Assembly (NCBI GenBank): GCA_037957365.1
Contig: JARHVA010004807.1
Location: 1,051,001-1,115,000 of the forward strand
Length of the DNA: 64,000 nt
Source: Torreya grandis
Taxonomy: Eukaryota; Streptophyta; Pinopsida; Cupressales; Taxaceae
Direction: 5' to 3'
The first letter of the stretch is position 1; each line of letters opens with the position of its first letter. Position numbers and translations under genes: made by a program. The notes under the pieces were generated by a model. That model was not told the DNA's origin and made no database searches. It saw only the letters and a list, made by a program, of their open reading frames with translations. Below, piece by piece: positions 1-12,129 of the stretch.

Positions 1-3000
1 TAGATGGGAATTTTATCCTTATGAAATTATTTGGACTTGTATCCCTATATATCTATTCTAACCATGCCAAATTTGAGAGCTAGATTCCAAGTGGAAAGCA
101 AGTTTGGAGCTCCTCCCAATAGTAAAAAGACACTGAAAATCAACAGTCATATCTATAGGATTCCCAAGGGCTCTAGATGTTTGAAGTAGGTGTGAAAGTC
201 CTAGAACTATTTCAAGGGTGAGAAATAATCGTAAATAGATAAAATCATACTCCTGAGTAGTTAAGTTCCTCATGATGTAGTGGTGGCACAATATCACCTT
301 AGAGGGTCATACCCTGTCCATACAACAAGGGATTAGGAGGGTAGTGAGTAAAAGGTTTCCAAAACATGTTAATTATTCAATTTATATAAGGTTTTTAAAG
401 ATTAATAAAGTTATATGTTTTATTTGAAATGAATTAGGGAATAAATGAACCTAAGACACTTCATCTATATCTTAATGCACTAGAAAACATCATGCATGCC
501 TGATGGAGATAGGCATCCACAAGGTAGAGTAAGTAATGAGAATATAGTTGAAAGATTATTAAAATGGGATATTTTTTAAGGGATATAATTGGATGATAAT
601 ATAATTTACTTTATAACATAATGATATTATAAAGTTACTAATCATCAAGAGCCAAAAACATAACCAAAGCCTCTAAAAACACACCTACAACGATGGTATG
701 AAGATGACCAACAGTCAAGTGATTGGTTTTAAGGGTGAATTAAAATTAAAAATGAAGTTTCATAAGAAATATATGTTTTTAAATAGATGATAAATTTCTT
801 GTATATTATTTGTAAAGGTTGTCATTTCATCAAGAAAACACCTACAACCTGCCTATTCATAACAAACACAGTCAATGACCGAAAGTGAGTTGGACTCAAA
901 GTAAAGAATTTTAATGGAGGGGGTGACATAAGGAGTTTATTGAAATCTAATTTAAGATTTTTATTTCATTTAGAAGATTATATCATAAAATAAAACACCT
1001 ACAGCCATATCCAAGAGAGGACTGTCATAGTCATTTAAGGGTATAAACAAGGAGTAGCCCATGGGGATTTGCAACCCCCAAAAACATGAAGAGGATTTAA
1101 AAGATGATAATATGGTAAAATAACATAAAATATAGGTTATTTCATGCCAAAAAAATTAAAATTAAAATCTAAGACCACTTTATTATAGCCAAAGTTGACA
1201 CAGTCCGTACAGTTGGCTTGCTTAGGCCTCATTCCAAGGAGCAAAGAAAGGTTTTCATATGAAAATAAGTTATCCATATGTTTTTAAAGTTATAAAATAT
1301 TTTTTTAGACATGATTATTATATTAAAATATCAAAAATCATGAAATTTTTCATAAAAATAGAATTTATAGGTCAATATGAACAAAAACATGCAAAAATAA
1401 GGTTTTTGTGACCTTTTTTGGAGAGATTGAGTTGGTTTGGGTAGCTAGACTTGAAATATATTCAAAAAATTTGTTAATAATGATAATAATGAAATAATAT
1501 AACTAATAAAATATTCAATTTTCATGTATTAATGGGCATAATACCCATTTTTTTGTCTCAGACCTACCTCAGTCCATGCATGTAGGAAAAAGACTAGTTT
1601 TGGGGAATTTTGCTAATAGGAGGATTACACTAAATTTTAGCAGAATATGTGATATATAAATCTGTAAGGAACCTAGGGTAACCTAAAAAACCAAAATATA
1701 AGGTCTAAACATCAATGGTTTTTTCCACACAAGGATATTTTCATGAAGGTCTAGGGGGAAAACATGCTTTCCCAACCCCAAGCAAGGTGTCAACTCAAAA
1801 TACACATATAAAAAGGAATTATAATGTTTTGTTTCATATTTTAAGGGTAAAATATGATGTTATAATTGTACATAATTCCATTGGAGAGAAAAAAATTCAC
1901 CTATTGGTGCACAAGGGGCAGATAGGCTGCTTGGCAAGGCATAGTTCTTCTCCCAAAGTAAGGACAACTTCCAATTTGGTCTCTTAAAAAGCCTTAAAAA
2001 TGATTGAATATATTCATTGGTAAATTATATAGGTTTTAGTGATTTTTTTTTACAAGGAAACACCAGGAAAGGCCTATTTGAGGCCTAGATGTGCTAGAGC
2101 CCTCATGGAATACAAGAATCCCATTCAAAGGCCACCTTCTTATACTTGTAACTTCTCCAAACCTTTGCATGGAACATGAAGGATTTTATGAAAGTTCAAG
2201 GTGGTCATTTAGGTGACTAAAGTTAAATTTTTAGGAGTGTTAAATGTCACAACTTTATGAACAATCCTTAAGACCAAAAAACCCCTTAAACCCTCCTAAA
2301 ACCCTTAGACATAATCAATGGTAGAAATCAAGAAAAAAGTACACTCAATTGGAGAAATTTGACTAGGGTCATAATATGAAATTTTTATATGACTCCTAGA
2401 GGGTTCCACACATATAAATTTATTCTATGGATCCATACAGAATAGGGGAGAAAGGGGCTCACTTTCACCATTTTTGATGGTGTGTGAATTGTAGAGTGAG
2501 TTGGAAGATGAAACAAGTTTTGAGAGGAATATATGCACTTGAGATAACCCAAAAAATTCATTTAAACTCATGAAAATTAGGATAAGTATCCTAAATAGGG
2601 TTTCACTTTTGGCCACTCCAATAAACCAAGTAGTGAACTTTGAGGCAAAGTGATGAAAAGTGTTAAAGAGGATTTTATTAAATGTTTTTTTTATTGAAAT
2701 TGATGATTTATAAGGCCTTTATATGTGTCATACCACCCATTTTATTAATTTTTTTAAGGTTTGGAGTGACAAGTGGTAAGGGTGCATGGAATGAGTACTT
2801 TTGAAACTACCTTGGATGATTGTGAATGCCCATAGTAGTAGGAGTGATCAAAGACCAAACCAATGCATGGATGATGTTGTTGATAACCCATCCTATCCTT
2901 GATAGCCATACAAATTAAATTTTTATATGGAAAATAGGAGTTTTGGAAGGATACTCAAGTAGGTAATTTTTTGTGCAAGATTGGTAGTTTTATGCCATTT

Positions 3001-4195
3001 TTCACCTCCTTTGTGACTTGTTTTGAAAAGTGTGCCTCCTAACATAGCATGGATAACCTCACCCATATTTCACATGAAAATTTAACTCCTATTTTTATAT
3101 GGACACATGTCCAAGTGACCCTTGGAATTCATCTTGCTTTTTCTCTCTCTTTGGGCTATAAATATGCATTATTTTGGCTTGTTTAAGCAACCTTCATTGG
3201 TTGATGGGGAAAATTTGGCCAATTTTTTACATGAATAAATCTTGAAGAAATGATACAAGTGTTGATTCCATTCTTACTTTGTAATATTGTGTCATGAATT
3301 GAATCATGTCGTTCTAGTTTAGTGAAGTTGTCTTTGCTAGCTTTGCACTGTTGATGGTCTACCAAGTTGCAAATAGATAATTTTTATAGGTCCTTACTAG
3401 TATTACTTCTAAGTGTAGAAATATTATAAGTGATCCATGAATGTATTCCTTTGGTGTCATTCAATTCCTTCATAATAATTATTTACCTTATTGAATCTAA
3501 TTTGTGAAACATTGATGCAATTATAGCTCTAAAGTTGTGAGTCTTGTGCAAAAAAGCATATTGTTCATCTTCAAGTAGTATTTTTAGTCAAGTGTGAGGA
3601 AAAATTTACATTGGTGTATCACCTCTTAGTTTTTTTATAGTTTTTGTCCTTTAACTCTTTTCACTATCAAGTTGTTAGAGTAGTTATGAGGAAGTACAAG
3701 GAAAATCTAGGGAGCCAGCCCTCATAATACTAGAGATTCATCTCTCCTACAAGCTCCCACAAGATTGAGATATGATTCCATGTTGCATCAAATTATAGGA
3801 GAAGAATCAATGATCCTAGGGTGCATAATATAAAGCTAAAAAAATATCATTCACTACTTTGTGGACATTGGACTAAGTCATGTCCCTTTGATTGTGGCAT
3901 TTGAACATGCCCCCTGTTTGAGTTCTCCTTAGACAATTATCTTTTTATTTCATTTTGAGTGCTCTTTTGTGTGTGCTTGATTACTTCATGAGATTTTAAT
4001 GTTACTATCTAGACATTGATATGATCTATATCATGCATCTTAGAACTTCATGTGATCACATTTTACATGCTTCAATGATACATCTACATAGATATGTTCC
4101 TTATATATGTTGTATGGTACATTCACATATTATATATTATCTAATCCTTTTGAGGTAAGGTAACTACCAATTTCTACTTCCCCTCACCTAAAAAG
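1..4195. other. AT-rich sequence with no recognised gene
   Basis: The open frames on both strands are short and match nothing I know. Three loosely similar blocks begin with AAAACACCTACAAC-like sequence near 678, 836 and 991, roughly 155 bp apart. They may be an old tandem repeat but are too diverged to be sure. The tract may be the internal part of the gypsy-type element whose 3' end appears near 5319, since a tandem array and a polypurine tract follow it, but I cannot find pol motifs here. Confidence 0.4.
3140..3170 (+). promoter_or_regulatory. possible plant core promoter (CT tract plus TATA box)
   Basis: A pyrimidine run (TTTTTCTCTCTCTTTGGG) is followed at once by CTATAAATA at 3157-3165. 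A CT-rich patch next to a TATA box is a common plant core promoter arrangement, and LTR promoters look similar. No convincing open frame follows, so this could be chance in AT-rich DNA. Confidence 0.25.
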
Positions 4196-4490
4196 GGAGA
4201 GAATGTCATACAAACATGGCTTCCACATTTTTCACATCTCAAAAATTTAGATATATGTGGGGGCATGTTATAAAAACATGTTCTCCACACTTACACCATT
4301 TTTTGGTTTTAGATATATAGTGGGGGCATGTTATAGAAACATGTTATCCACACTTACACTAGTCTTTAGTTTCAAATTATAGTTGGGTAAATGCATGTTT
4401 TGGAAACATGTTCTTGACATTTACACTATTTTTTAATTTTAGATTATAGTGGGGGCATGTTATAAAAACATGTTCTTCACACGTAAATTT
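4196..4490 (+). repeat. 63-bp tandem array, about five copies
   Basis: Copies begin near 4196 (diverged), 4259, 4322, 4384 and 4451, with spacings of 62 to 67 bp. Each holds a GGGGGCATGTTAT core and then an ACATGTTC block, so every unit carries a short ACATG/CATGT inverted repeat, followed by a CACACTTACACTA-like stretch and a T-rich tail. It lies 0.8 kb before a probable LTR start. Tandem arrays are known in the 3' untranslated part of some plant gypsy elements, which fits this position. Confidence 0.75.
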
Positions 4491-5307
4491 TTTTCAAATT
4501 AGACAAAGTTCACATTCATATGATTTAGATACACATTTTTGGTAGAATTTTATACATTGGTACCTTTATTATATAGATTTTTAGCATGATAAATATCTAA
4601 GGTGAATATTATATGCAAAGTGCACATAAAATTATAAATCAAAATCAGTTTCAAATTTTAAACACTTTTATGGACTGTCATCACCTCTAGGTTGGACTTT
4701 TACAAATTGCATTGAGCCAATCTACTATAGTAGTGTATTCACCTATGGCATGGTTGAGGTGACTAAATCACTCAATATTTCCAATTTTATTGGTTGGAAT
4801 TGATTACATTATCCAACCTCACTAGATATATACTATGAGTTGACGTGGTTCACTCATGTTCACCAATTTATAAGTATGATTGGGTTGCATAGTTGAGTTA
4901 ATCTCAATTCCTAGGTGGAAACTCACCTTTTCTCCAAAGTTGGAGGCATGTGTCCTCCAATATCTCTTTATATCTATAGATATATGCACTTTCCATATTC
5001 TATATTTGTACTAATCATAAATCTAATGGTTAATAATGATACATATTCTCAAATCAAATCACCAAAAGTCAAGGTAGTTGCATCGATGCATAGGTGTACT
5101 CATAAACCTTTATCTATTTAATTTCAATCATTTCAAAATGATTTAAATTTAATATTATATGAACTAATTATATATTGTAGCATGCTCTTGGTTTTAGGTT
5201 AGTCACTAGCAAAGCACTCAAATTGGGATCAAGCAAAGGCAAGGTATATTATACACACCCAGATACACATTTTTTTTCCTTTAAACTAGTAATTTCATTA
5301 CTAGATT
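4491..5307. other. AT-rich sequence, no recognised gene
   Basis: Short open frames only. Nothing recognised. Possibly the 3' untranslated region of the element ending at the junction near 5319. Confidence 0.3.
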
Positions 5308-5319
5308 AAAGCGGGGAAT
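5305..5319 (+). other. polypurine tract before a probable 3' LTR
   Basis: The sequence ATTAAAGCGGGGAA sits directly against TGTAGACACT. The same layout appears in Gypsy-A at 43.8 kb, where a G-rich purine tract touches TGTATACACC. I read this as the plus-strand priming site and start of a 3' LTR of a gypsy-type element, plus orientation. Confidence 0.5.
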
Positions 5320-6640
5320 GTAGACACTATTTTTTTTATTATATATCACCTTAGAATTATATATTTGGAAAATACATATCATGGATGTACCTTCAAATTT
5401 TAGACCCTTTCTGCTACTAAAAGGCTCACATACACTATCTCTTTGTGCCTATTTGCTTATCTCTTAGTCTAACCAATGATATTCTAATGACTTAGACCTT
5501 TTATCAAGCTAAAAATGTTACAAACTTACCTTTCACCTATCTATTCAAGTTCTAAACTTGTGTATCTTTTCCATCTACCTAGACACTTTTGTCTTAGTCA
5601 GATGCTTATTTCGATGCAAGTGTCCTACCCCAACACAAGTGTCTAGTTCCCTAAATTCATATAATTTACAAATAAAAAATATAACTATGGTTGTCCTAAG
5701 TGTTTTAATGAGATATATTATCCAAAGGGATTGATATATATACAAGATAAATCCTCATTCATTCCTCACCTAACACAAACCTAGAAAATACCAAATAACT
5801 CACAAGGCAACTTACCAAAGACATTCAATAAAGCATTCAAGAGAACAAAGATTCCATGTTTTCTTCTATTTTTATACCAATCATAGGGACATCACATCTA
5901 TAGGTTTGAAGTATTGAATGATTATTCCATGAGCCATATTTTCCAAATTATAAGCTAGGTCACTCTATATACTTACTTATCACATGTTTCATATTTATGC
6001 ATACAAAAACCAACATGTAGGGATAACTACACAAATATGATGCCCTCTTCAGATTATTGGTTATGTAGGCAACACTCATTGATATATGGGTATTTGGGAT
6101 ATATCAAAACCATGATCCCACTAACCCATTTTTACCATAACCACTATAAGATGAAGAACTAGGGTTTTATTATTTGACCAGGATTGACAGTCCATCACTC
6201 ATATCTAAATGCTCTAGAATAAAGGTGAGATATAACTTCAAAGAATCTAGATTATCACATCTAGTTTTAGTAGGTATTTCATACTAGACACCAACATGCA
6301 AGTTAGATGGAAACATCGATGCAACTATCTTAGTTTGATGTAAGTGTCCAAAACTATAGAGGTATAATTTATAGAATTAGATGACTGATCCAAAATTCAA
6401 ATCCATTATACTTTCTTTATGTTCTAGATCTATATCTATTTTTATCATTAGAAATAACTAAGTATCATGTTTTAATTATAATTACAATATATAACATAAT
6501 TGTACTTTCTATTCTTAGCATATCTTATCATAATAAATTTAGTATATGTGTATCCAAGTTTTGAAAATTAATTGGCTTGTTATAGATAAAGTTTATCACC
6601 TTTGTTCCTTAAAATATTTCTACCCCCTTTTAACCTTAGA
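5319..6640 (+). mobile_element. probable 3' LTR of a gypsy-type element (right end uncertain)
   Basis: The block starts with TGTAGACACT after a polypurine tract. I cannot find its partner LTR, which should lie upstream of this window, so the right end is a guess based on the 1.25-1.3 kb length of the other gypsy LTRs here. No coding sequence is seen inside. If the tract at 5305 is coincidental, this is simply unannotated intergenic DNA. Confidence 0.3.
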
Positions 6641-7740
6641 TTCCATAATCTAGATTTTAGGGTTAAATAGTCACTTAAAAATTTGGTGATGGAGTACCAA
6701 GAGGAAATTTTTGATATGCCCATACATTAGGCCCTAATTTCCTCCTTGTTCAATTGCGTCAACCTACCCTAGATCATCTTGTTGGGGTCTCAAGACTTCC
6801 AATTTGAATCTTTAAAATGTGGAGAAAGGACTCCCTTGTAGTCTTGAAGAGGAAAATTTTAACAAGAATGTGGAAGAGAAAGAAGCTTTGCTTAGTTGTC
6901 CAAGATATATATGAAAAATAAGGTAAAGGTTTTGAATAGTCCTAAGAAGGATCTACAATCCATAGTATCTAGTTTTATCCCTATAAGTATTCTGATTAAG
7001 GTAAACCCACTATTAATAACTGGTGTGAAACCTAGCCCCAGACACAACATAAGGTCCAAGTCTCCAAAGATAACTTAGAATAAGGTTAGAAAGAGGAATG
7101 CACAGGAAAATATTAACCTAGGCACAAGGGGCCCTAGGTCCCCAGAAAGGAAAGTAAAATGAAGAAAGACCCACACAGAGACTTATTCAAGCACCAAAAA
7201 TAGAAATCCATGGACAAAAATTGCAATGGATAAAAAATCCAAAGTCCAAAAAAGTTATCAAAACTAGAAATCAAAGATGAAAAAAGTGATTCTTGAAAAG
7301 GGTGCAGCCAACCTACCCCAATTGGTAGCTTTGTATACTTATATTAGACAAAATTCTATCCATTCCATGAAATGAGAAAAGGATACTTACAATAAGCTCA
7401 TGATCTTAAGGATAATAAATAATTTTGAAAGAGTAAAAAGACCATAATGTCAAGGGACATCATCAATCTAATAGCCGTTCTCCCCACCTACTCATAGGTC
7501 ATAGGGAAATTGTGCCAAAAAATTAATTTTGAAAAGGGAATCATTAATAGGGAAATAATTATGGCAACAGATAGCCCTATGATCACTCTCAAGTCATTCT
7601 AGGTATCCCATCACCAAACATCCTTAGAGAACTAGACCTTCACAACTAACTAAAATACCATATAATACAAATTGGGCACCTTTTGTGCCAAAGGAAAATG
7701 AAGCATAGAGTATGTAGAAAAAGAAAATAAGGTGATTAAA
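6641..7740. other. no firm gene; weak coding ghost on plus strand
   Basis: From about 6690 to 7300 one plus-strand frame keeps a charged, K/R/S/P-rich composition with scattered stops, and includes a 60-codon open piece at 6896-7078. It matches nothing I know. It may be a decayed transposon frame or chance. Confidence 0.2.
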
Positions 7741-7749
7741 CCTAGGAGT

Positions 7750-9060
7750 TATCATCCTTGACAGGAATATACCAAGAGAGATATACTAACTTTGTTTGTC
7801 TAAGGATCCTCAATGATCCTTGAGCATTTCCTTTTGATACTTCAAGAGATTGGGATTTATTATATTGAGTTTTCCTACCCATCGTGCTAGCTTCAAATAC
7901 TATTTTTTCTCTCCTATTTTAGAGTCTTTACCTCCTAGTCCTCATATTGGATAGCTAAAGTTCTTTTCTCAACCTCAACACTACTAAGAGGAACATGAGA
8001 TATCAGAATGAGGTGAAAGCCCAATAATAAATTTTTATTTATCGAGATACATGTCCCTTTTTCTAGGGAAGACATGTTCTTTTTTCCTACCAAAAAGTCC
8101 TTAGAATTTAGGCTTCCAAGATTGTCTGTGTGTTCCACAATCAAACTTTTCCCCCTATCCACCAGACTATTAATTGTTGAGATCAAAGTCTCATTTTTCT
8201 TCCCTAGCTTGTTAAGCATCAAGGGTATCCTATCATTTCCATATTTTAATTATAAGTTAAACTGCATGGTCCCTTTATAATTCTTCTTAGCTGATGGTGA
8301 AAAAATCAATTGATCCTCTATTTTGTCAAGAAGGATCTCTAAATTCATTCTAGCCTCTAATCTAAGAGGTTTAGAACTAGACTTGACTTTATTATCTTTA
8401 AAAGTGGGTATACCTACCACCTTCATAGGTTGATGCCCTAGATTTAGGACCTCTTTTGGAGGTTTTTATAGGTTTAGGTAGTTATCATTTTCATGACCAA
8501 CCAATTCAGAACCTCCACATATGAGTTCCTCTCTTTCATAGTGGATCTTTTGAGTCTATGTTCCAAATATGGACTTAAGCTAGATGCTTCTTAAAATCAG
8601 CTTATTTGTCAAAGAATAAACATTAAATATTGCTTCTAGCAACCTGATCAATGGAAATCGATTGACCGATTGCTCTTATAATCCCTATGATAATATCCTC
8701 CTACCATAATTCCAAAGGAAGTCCTAGTAAGGTGACCCATAAAATAATCTATATTAGGGAATCATAATTAAGGTTAAGTTTGGGCTTCTATTTCCTTAGC
8801 AATAAGAATGATCTTTCAAATAACCATGGACCTCCTACCAATGTTCTAGCATAATCATTTGAACAAGAAAAATAAACAAGGAATAATTCCTTAGCCATGG
8901 CCACAACATCAAGAAGACCCTTTAGCTTCCATTTTGTGCTATCCATTTTTTAAAGGAATCAATCCTTATCCTGAAATGATGAACTCGTGCAACTAAATAA
9001 TTTTTAAATGAATCCATAGTGTTTTCAATGATGCTATCTAGGATATTGAGGCACACCACA
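7750..9060 (-). pseudogene. LINE ORF1-like DUF4283/zinc-knuckle protein, decayed
   Basis: Read on minus from about 9010, the frame gives a DUF4283-like domain: a KLKGLLDVV stretch, then LFLVYFSC, a GGPWLFERSFLLL block (family pattern GPWxF..), and LLGLPLELW, the conserved LPLExW signature, followed by a GQSISIDQVA segment. A degraded CCHC knuckle follows at 8477-8528, reading ICGGSELVGHENDNY, where only the first Cys and the His remain. A polar tail runs to about 7750 and includes a 95-codon open piece. Breaks: TAG codons within the GPW-to-LPLE segment and after ELW, and a frameshift near 8945. In plants this domain pair is typical of L1-type LINE ORF1 and of related RNA-binding host proteins. 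No endonuclease or RT follows at lower coordinates, so the element is 3'-truncated or eroded. The copia insertion at 9354 interrupts the sequence upstream of it. Confidence 0.65.
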
Positions 9061-9348
9061 TCTTCTACCATGGGTTTGAGGTTCAATCATGATCCTTCCA
9101 TTGATATTTTTATCCTAGAAAATAAATCTAACCAAGAGAATTTGAGTCCCTCAATACCCACTTATTTATCTTTATGCTAAATTACCTTTCCCCACTTCTC
9201 ATCGTAGGCCAAAAATTCCTATGCCAAAAAAGGAAGAAAAGTGGAAAAAATTGAACAAGAGCTGAGGAAAAAATTTTGTAGCCCTATAAGTGTTAAAAAT
9301 AAGGGTCAAAAAGTTTTTTAAAGTTGGTGGTGGAGAAATACTTGAGTA

Positions 9349-9353
9349 AAAAG
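9349..9353. repeat. target-site duplication, left copy (AAAAG)
   Basis: AAAAG immediately precedes the left LTR and is repeated exactly at 13940-13944 after the right LTR. A perfect 5-bp duplication fits integrase-mediated insertion and fixes both ends of the copia element. Confidence 0.9.
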
Positions 9354-10213
9354 TGTTAGGTTGTGGAGCTAAAAGATTCAACTATGCAGATGAAGAAAAG
9401 GAGGATGCTGAAGTTCTAAAAGCATTGGCGTTGGCAGCATGACCGATGTCGGTCATGATCAGTGCAAAAGGCAACCGGCGTCGGCAGGGATTTGGCTGAC
9501 GTCGGTCGCCTGTGTGTTCTAGAACTGTTCGTTGCATGAACAGTTAGTTAAGTGAACGGAGTGTTTGCATGTAAAGGCTATTTCGAGTCTTGAGCTACGT
9601 GTCTATTATTAGTAAACTAAGAGTCTAAGTTATTGTTTAAGTATGGGATCTATTTATAGACCCATTGGCATGTATTGTAATGATGAGTTGATAAGGAAGG
9701 CAAGGAAGATCCTTCCATTGTAAGATCATTGAGTTGCAGGTTGTTGCAAGCTCATAGGAGATCTACATGTAAGTATGGTCTATTGAATTACAGGTTACAG
9801 GTTCATGGGAGATCAACTTGAAGTACTATAGAGTGCTTGGTGTACTGGCAGGGTTATTACTGACTGGTTGGAGAGGTGAACACCAATTCTGTGTGTGAGT
9901 TGTGTGTTGGGACCGTTTTTGGTAGGAGAGTGTTTTGAAGAAGAATTACTGTACACTTGAGGTGTGGGAAGCCTCTGTAAGGTGGAAGAGTGTGGTGGCT
10001 CTTTATTGTATTCTTTTCTGTACAAGTGTTAATACAAGATAGTGTATTGTCTCTCATATTTTGTGTTATTTGTGAATTCTAGTTACTTGTGCTTCTGGTT
10101 ATTTCTACATGTTTAATTGCTTATATTTGGTAATCATATTGTGCTCTTTCTGAGGAGCAAGATCCTAACAAGTGGGATCAGAATAGGTGTGTTTGTTCTT
10201 GGATTCCCCGAAA
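9354..10213 (+). repeat. left LTR of copia element
   Basis: It starts TGTTAGGTTG and aligns end to end with 13050-13939. A TATTTATA box at 9651-9658 is kept in both LTRs and is the likely core promoter. Near its start are GACCGA-TG-TCGGTC (9441-9454) and related GCGTCGGC and GACGTCGGTC elements. The 3' end reads CCCCGAAA where the right LTR has CCCCGACA, so the terminal CA has been lost here. Confidence 0.92.
9651..9658 (+). promoter_or_regulatory. LTR TATA box
   Basis: TATTTATA, conserved at 13377-13384 in the other LTR. It is the only clear TATA-type element and is placed about 300 bp into the LTR, consistent with a U3/R boundary just downstream. Confidence 0.5.
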
Positions 10214-10215
10214 AC

Positions 10216-10227
10216 TAGTATCAGAGC
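10216..10227 (+). other. primer binding site (initiator tRNA-Met type)
   Basis: TAGTATCAGAGC lies three bases after the left LTR. The usual plant copia site is TGGTATCAGAGC, complementary to the 3' end of initiator tRNA-Met. One base differs (G to A), another mark of decay. Confidence 0.85.
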
Positions 10228-10324
10228 TTTTAGGTTGGGATACTAACAAGTTGGATTAGATCTGGTTAGTGTGTGTTGATTACAGGTTACTCACAGGGGT
10301 TTCTGTTTGAGTGGGAGTAGAGCA

Positions 10325-11236
10325 ATGGTAGAAGACAATAAGATATGAATGGAGAAGTTTAATGGCAAGAACTATCAATTATGGAGGATGCAGATTGAGG
10401 ATTATCTATATCAAAAAGATTTGTACTTACCGTTGGGTGGGGTTGATTGCAAGCCTTGGGATATGAAGGATGAAGAATGGGAGGTTCTTGATCGGAAGGC
10501 TCTGGGATCTATAAGATTGAGTCTTGCATCGTCTATGATTTACAACTTATCACAGTGTAAGACAATGGTAGAGTTGATGGAATCTTTGGCAAATTTATAT
10601 GAAAAACCCTCGGCTTCAAATAAGGTATTTCTTATGAAGCAATTATTTAATTTGCAAATGTTGGAAGGTGGATCTGTTCATAGTCATCTTAGTGATTTCC
10701 ATGGTTTGGTAAACCAGTTAAGTTCAGTCAATATTGTTTTTTATGATGAAATTAAGGCTCTCTTAATCTTGTGTTCATTACCTAAAAGTTGGGAGAGTTT
10801 GGTAATGGCAGTTTCTAATACTGCGTCTACTTCAAAAATCTTAAAAGTGGATGATATTGTGAGTGTGATCTTGAATGAAGAGATTCATAGGAAAAGCACA
10901 GGTGAATCATCAGGGAATGCTTTGAGTGTTGAAGGCAGAGGAAGGCAAAGAGAGAAGATCGAGCGTGGGAGATCAAGGTCCAAGATAGGTAGGAGATCCA
11001 AGTCCAAGTATGGCAGAATAACCTGCTGGAAATGTGGAAAGCAAGGGCACTTAAAGAGAGATTGTAGATCGGGTGAAGATCAGCATGAAGGACATGAAGA
11101 CGAAGTAGATGTTGTGGATTACGTTGCACAGGATGCTCTGGTATGTTCTTTGGATAAAGTAGAGTCTTGGGTTTTAGATTTTGGTGCCTCTTTTCATGCA
11201 TCCCCAAATAGGGAATTTTTTCATGAGTATGTCTAG
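10325..11236 (+). pseudogene. copia Gag plus start of protease, with in-frame stops
   Basis: The original start is probably ATG at 10325. An in-frame TGA follows after seven codons and the open frame resumes at ATG 10349, where it runs 295 codons. The product has the Gag opening KFNGKNYQLWRMQIEDYL, a UBN2-type Gag body, a basic R/S/K-rich stretch, and an intact CCHC knuckle CWKCGKQGHLKRDC near 11.03 kb that would bind RNA. It leads directly into the aspartic protease, SWVLDFGASFHASPNREFF, where the catalytic DSG has become DFG. A TAG at 11234 then stops translation. In an intact element Gag and Pol are one polyprotein: Gag builds the particle and protease cuts it. Two independent lesions make this copy non-functional for proteolysis. 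Confidence 0.92.
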
Positions 11237-11755
11237 GGAGACTTTGGAGAAATTTGTGTAGAGGATGGTAAGCCTTGTCAGATGGTTGGCAAAGGGAAAG
11301 TGAAGCTGAAATTGCAGATAGGTAACACATGGGTGTTAAAGGAGGTCATGCATGTCCCAATTTTGGAGCAAAATTTGAATTCTGTAAGAAGTTTGGGTGA
11401 TGAGGGTTGCATAGTAACTCTCACAGCAGACTCTTGGAAGGTTACCAAGGGTGCACTTGTTGTAGCAAGAGGTAAGAAAGTAGGTACGCTTTATCTATCT
11501 ACTTGTATTACTGATTCTCTTTCTGGGTTATCTACTTCAGCTGTAGATTCAAAGATGTGGCTTAATAGGCTTGGTCACATGAATAAGAAGGAGATGCATG
11601 TTCTTGAGTCAAAGGATATGCTTTCAGATTTGAAGAGCATAGATCAAGATTTTTGTATGCAGAAGAAGAAAGTGACGTTTCTTGAGGAATCTGATGTTAG
11701 TGACAAGAACAGGAAAGCCTTGGTTTTCAAGGAAAAGGTGACAGATAGAGTTTAG
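11237..11755 (+). pseudogene. copia protease C-terminal part and GAG-pre-integrase domain
   Basis: The protease frame continues past the TAG as GDFGEICVEDGKPCQMVGKG and then the open frame 11282-11755. It reads EVMHVPILEQNLNSV, the flap-side pattern of copia proteases (VxxVPxLxxNLxSV), then WKVTKGALVVARGKKVGTLY. WLNRLGHMNKKEMHVL matches the GAG-pre-integrase signature (WHxRLGHMxxxGM), with the usual first His replaced by Asn. The following KSIDQDFC keeps one Cys of the integrase zinc-binding site, but its CxxC partner is lost. The frame ends at TAG 11753 and no integrase catalytic core follows. Confidence 0.88.
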
Positions 11756-11829
11756 CATAAGGGGCAGAAGAATTCTGAGCAGAGCAAGGGTGATTTGGAC
11801 AAGGGTTTGATCCAAAAAGAGCTCACGGG

Positions 11830-12060
11830 AAAAAGTCAGTTCTCACTAGCAAAACACAGAGACCAATGTCGACAAGAAAATTGGCATCGGTGTCCAGACA
11901 GGGACCGATGTCGGCTATGTGTAGCCTGACATCGATGACTCAGGGCAGATAAACACTGGCGTCAGCAAGGGGGAACTGATGTCGGCAATGAGGCAGTCAC
12001 AGGGAACTAACATCGGTCGGGTGTAGACTGAGATGTGACCGGCATCGATCACTGAGACAA
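11830..12060 (+). repeat. GC-richer block of GACCGATGTCGG-type motifs
   Basis: Within AT-rich surroundings this block repeats variants of CCGATGTCGG: AATGTCGAC, GGCATCGGTG, GGGACCGATGTCGGC (around 11902-11915), TGACATCGATG, GGCGTCAGC, GAACTGATGTCGGC, AACATCGGTC and GACCGGCATCGATC. The same motifs occur in both LTRs (9.44-9.51 and 13.12-13.23 kb). The core is an inverted repeat, GACCGA/TCGGTC, around TG or CA. It replaces what should be integrase and RT, so it was probably gained by recombination with, or expansion of, LTR-type sequence. Confidence 0.8.
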
Positions 12061-12129
12061 ATTTTGGGTGGATAGCAAGCTGTCAAGGAGTCTCAAGCGC
12101 CCATATGGAGGACTTAAAGGGTAGGTAAG

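Noticed and set aside
10827..11330. 167-codon open frame on minus
   Set aside because: Antisense of the copia gag and knuckle, which have unmistakable family motifs on plus.
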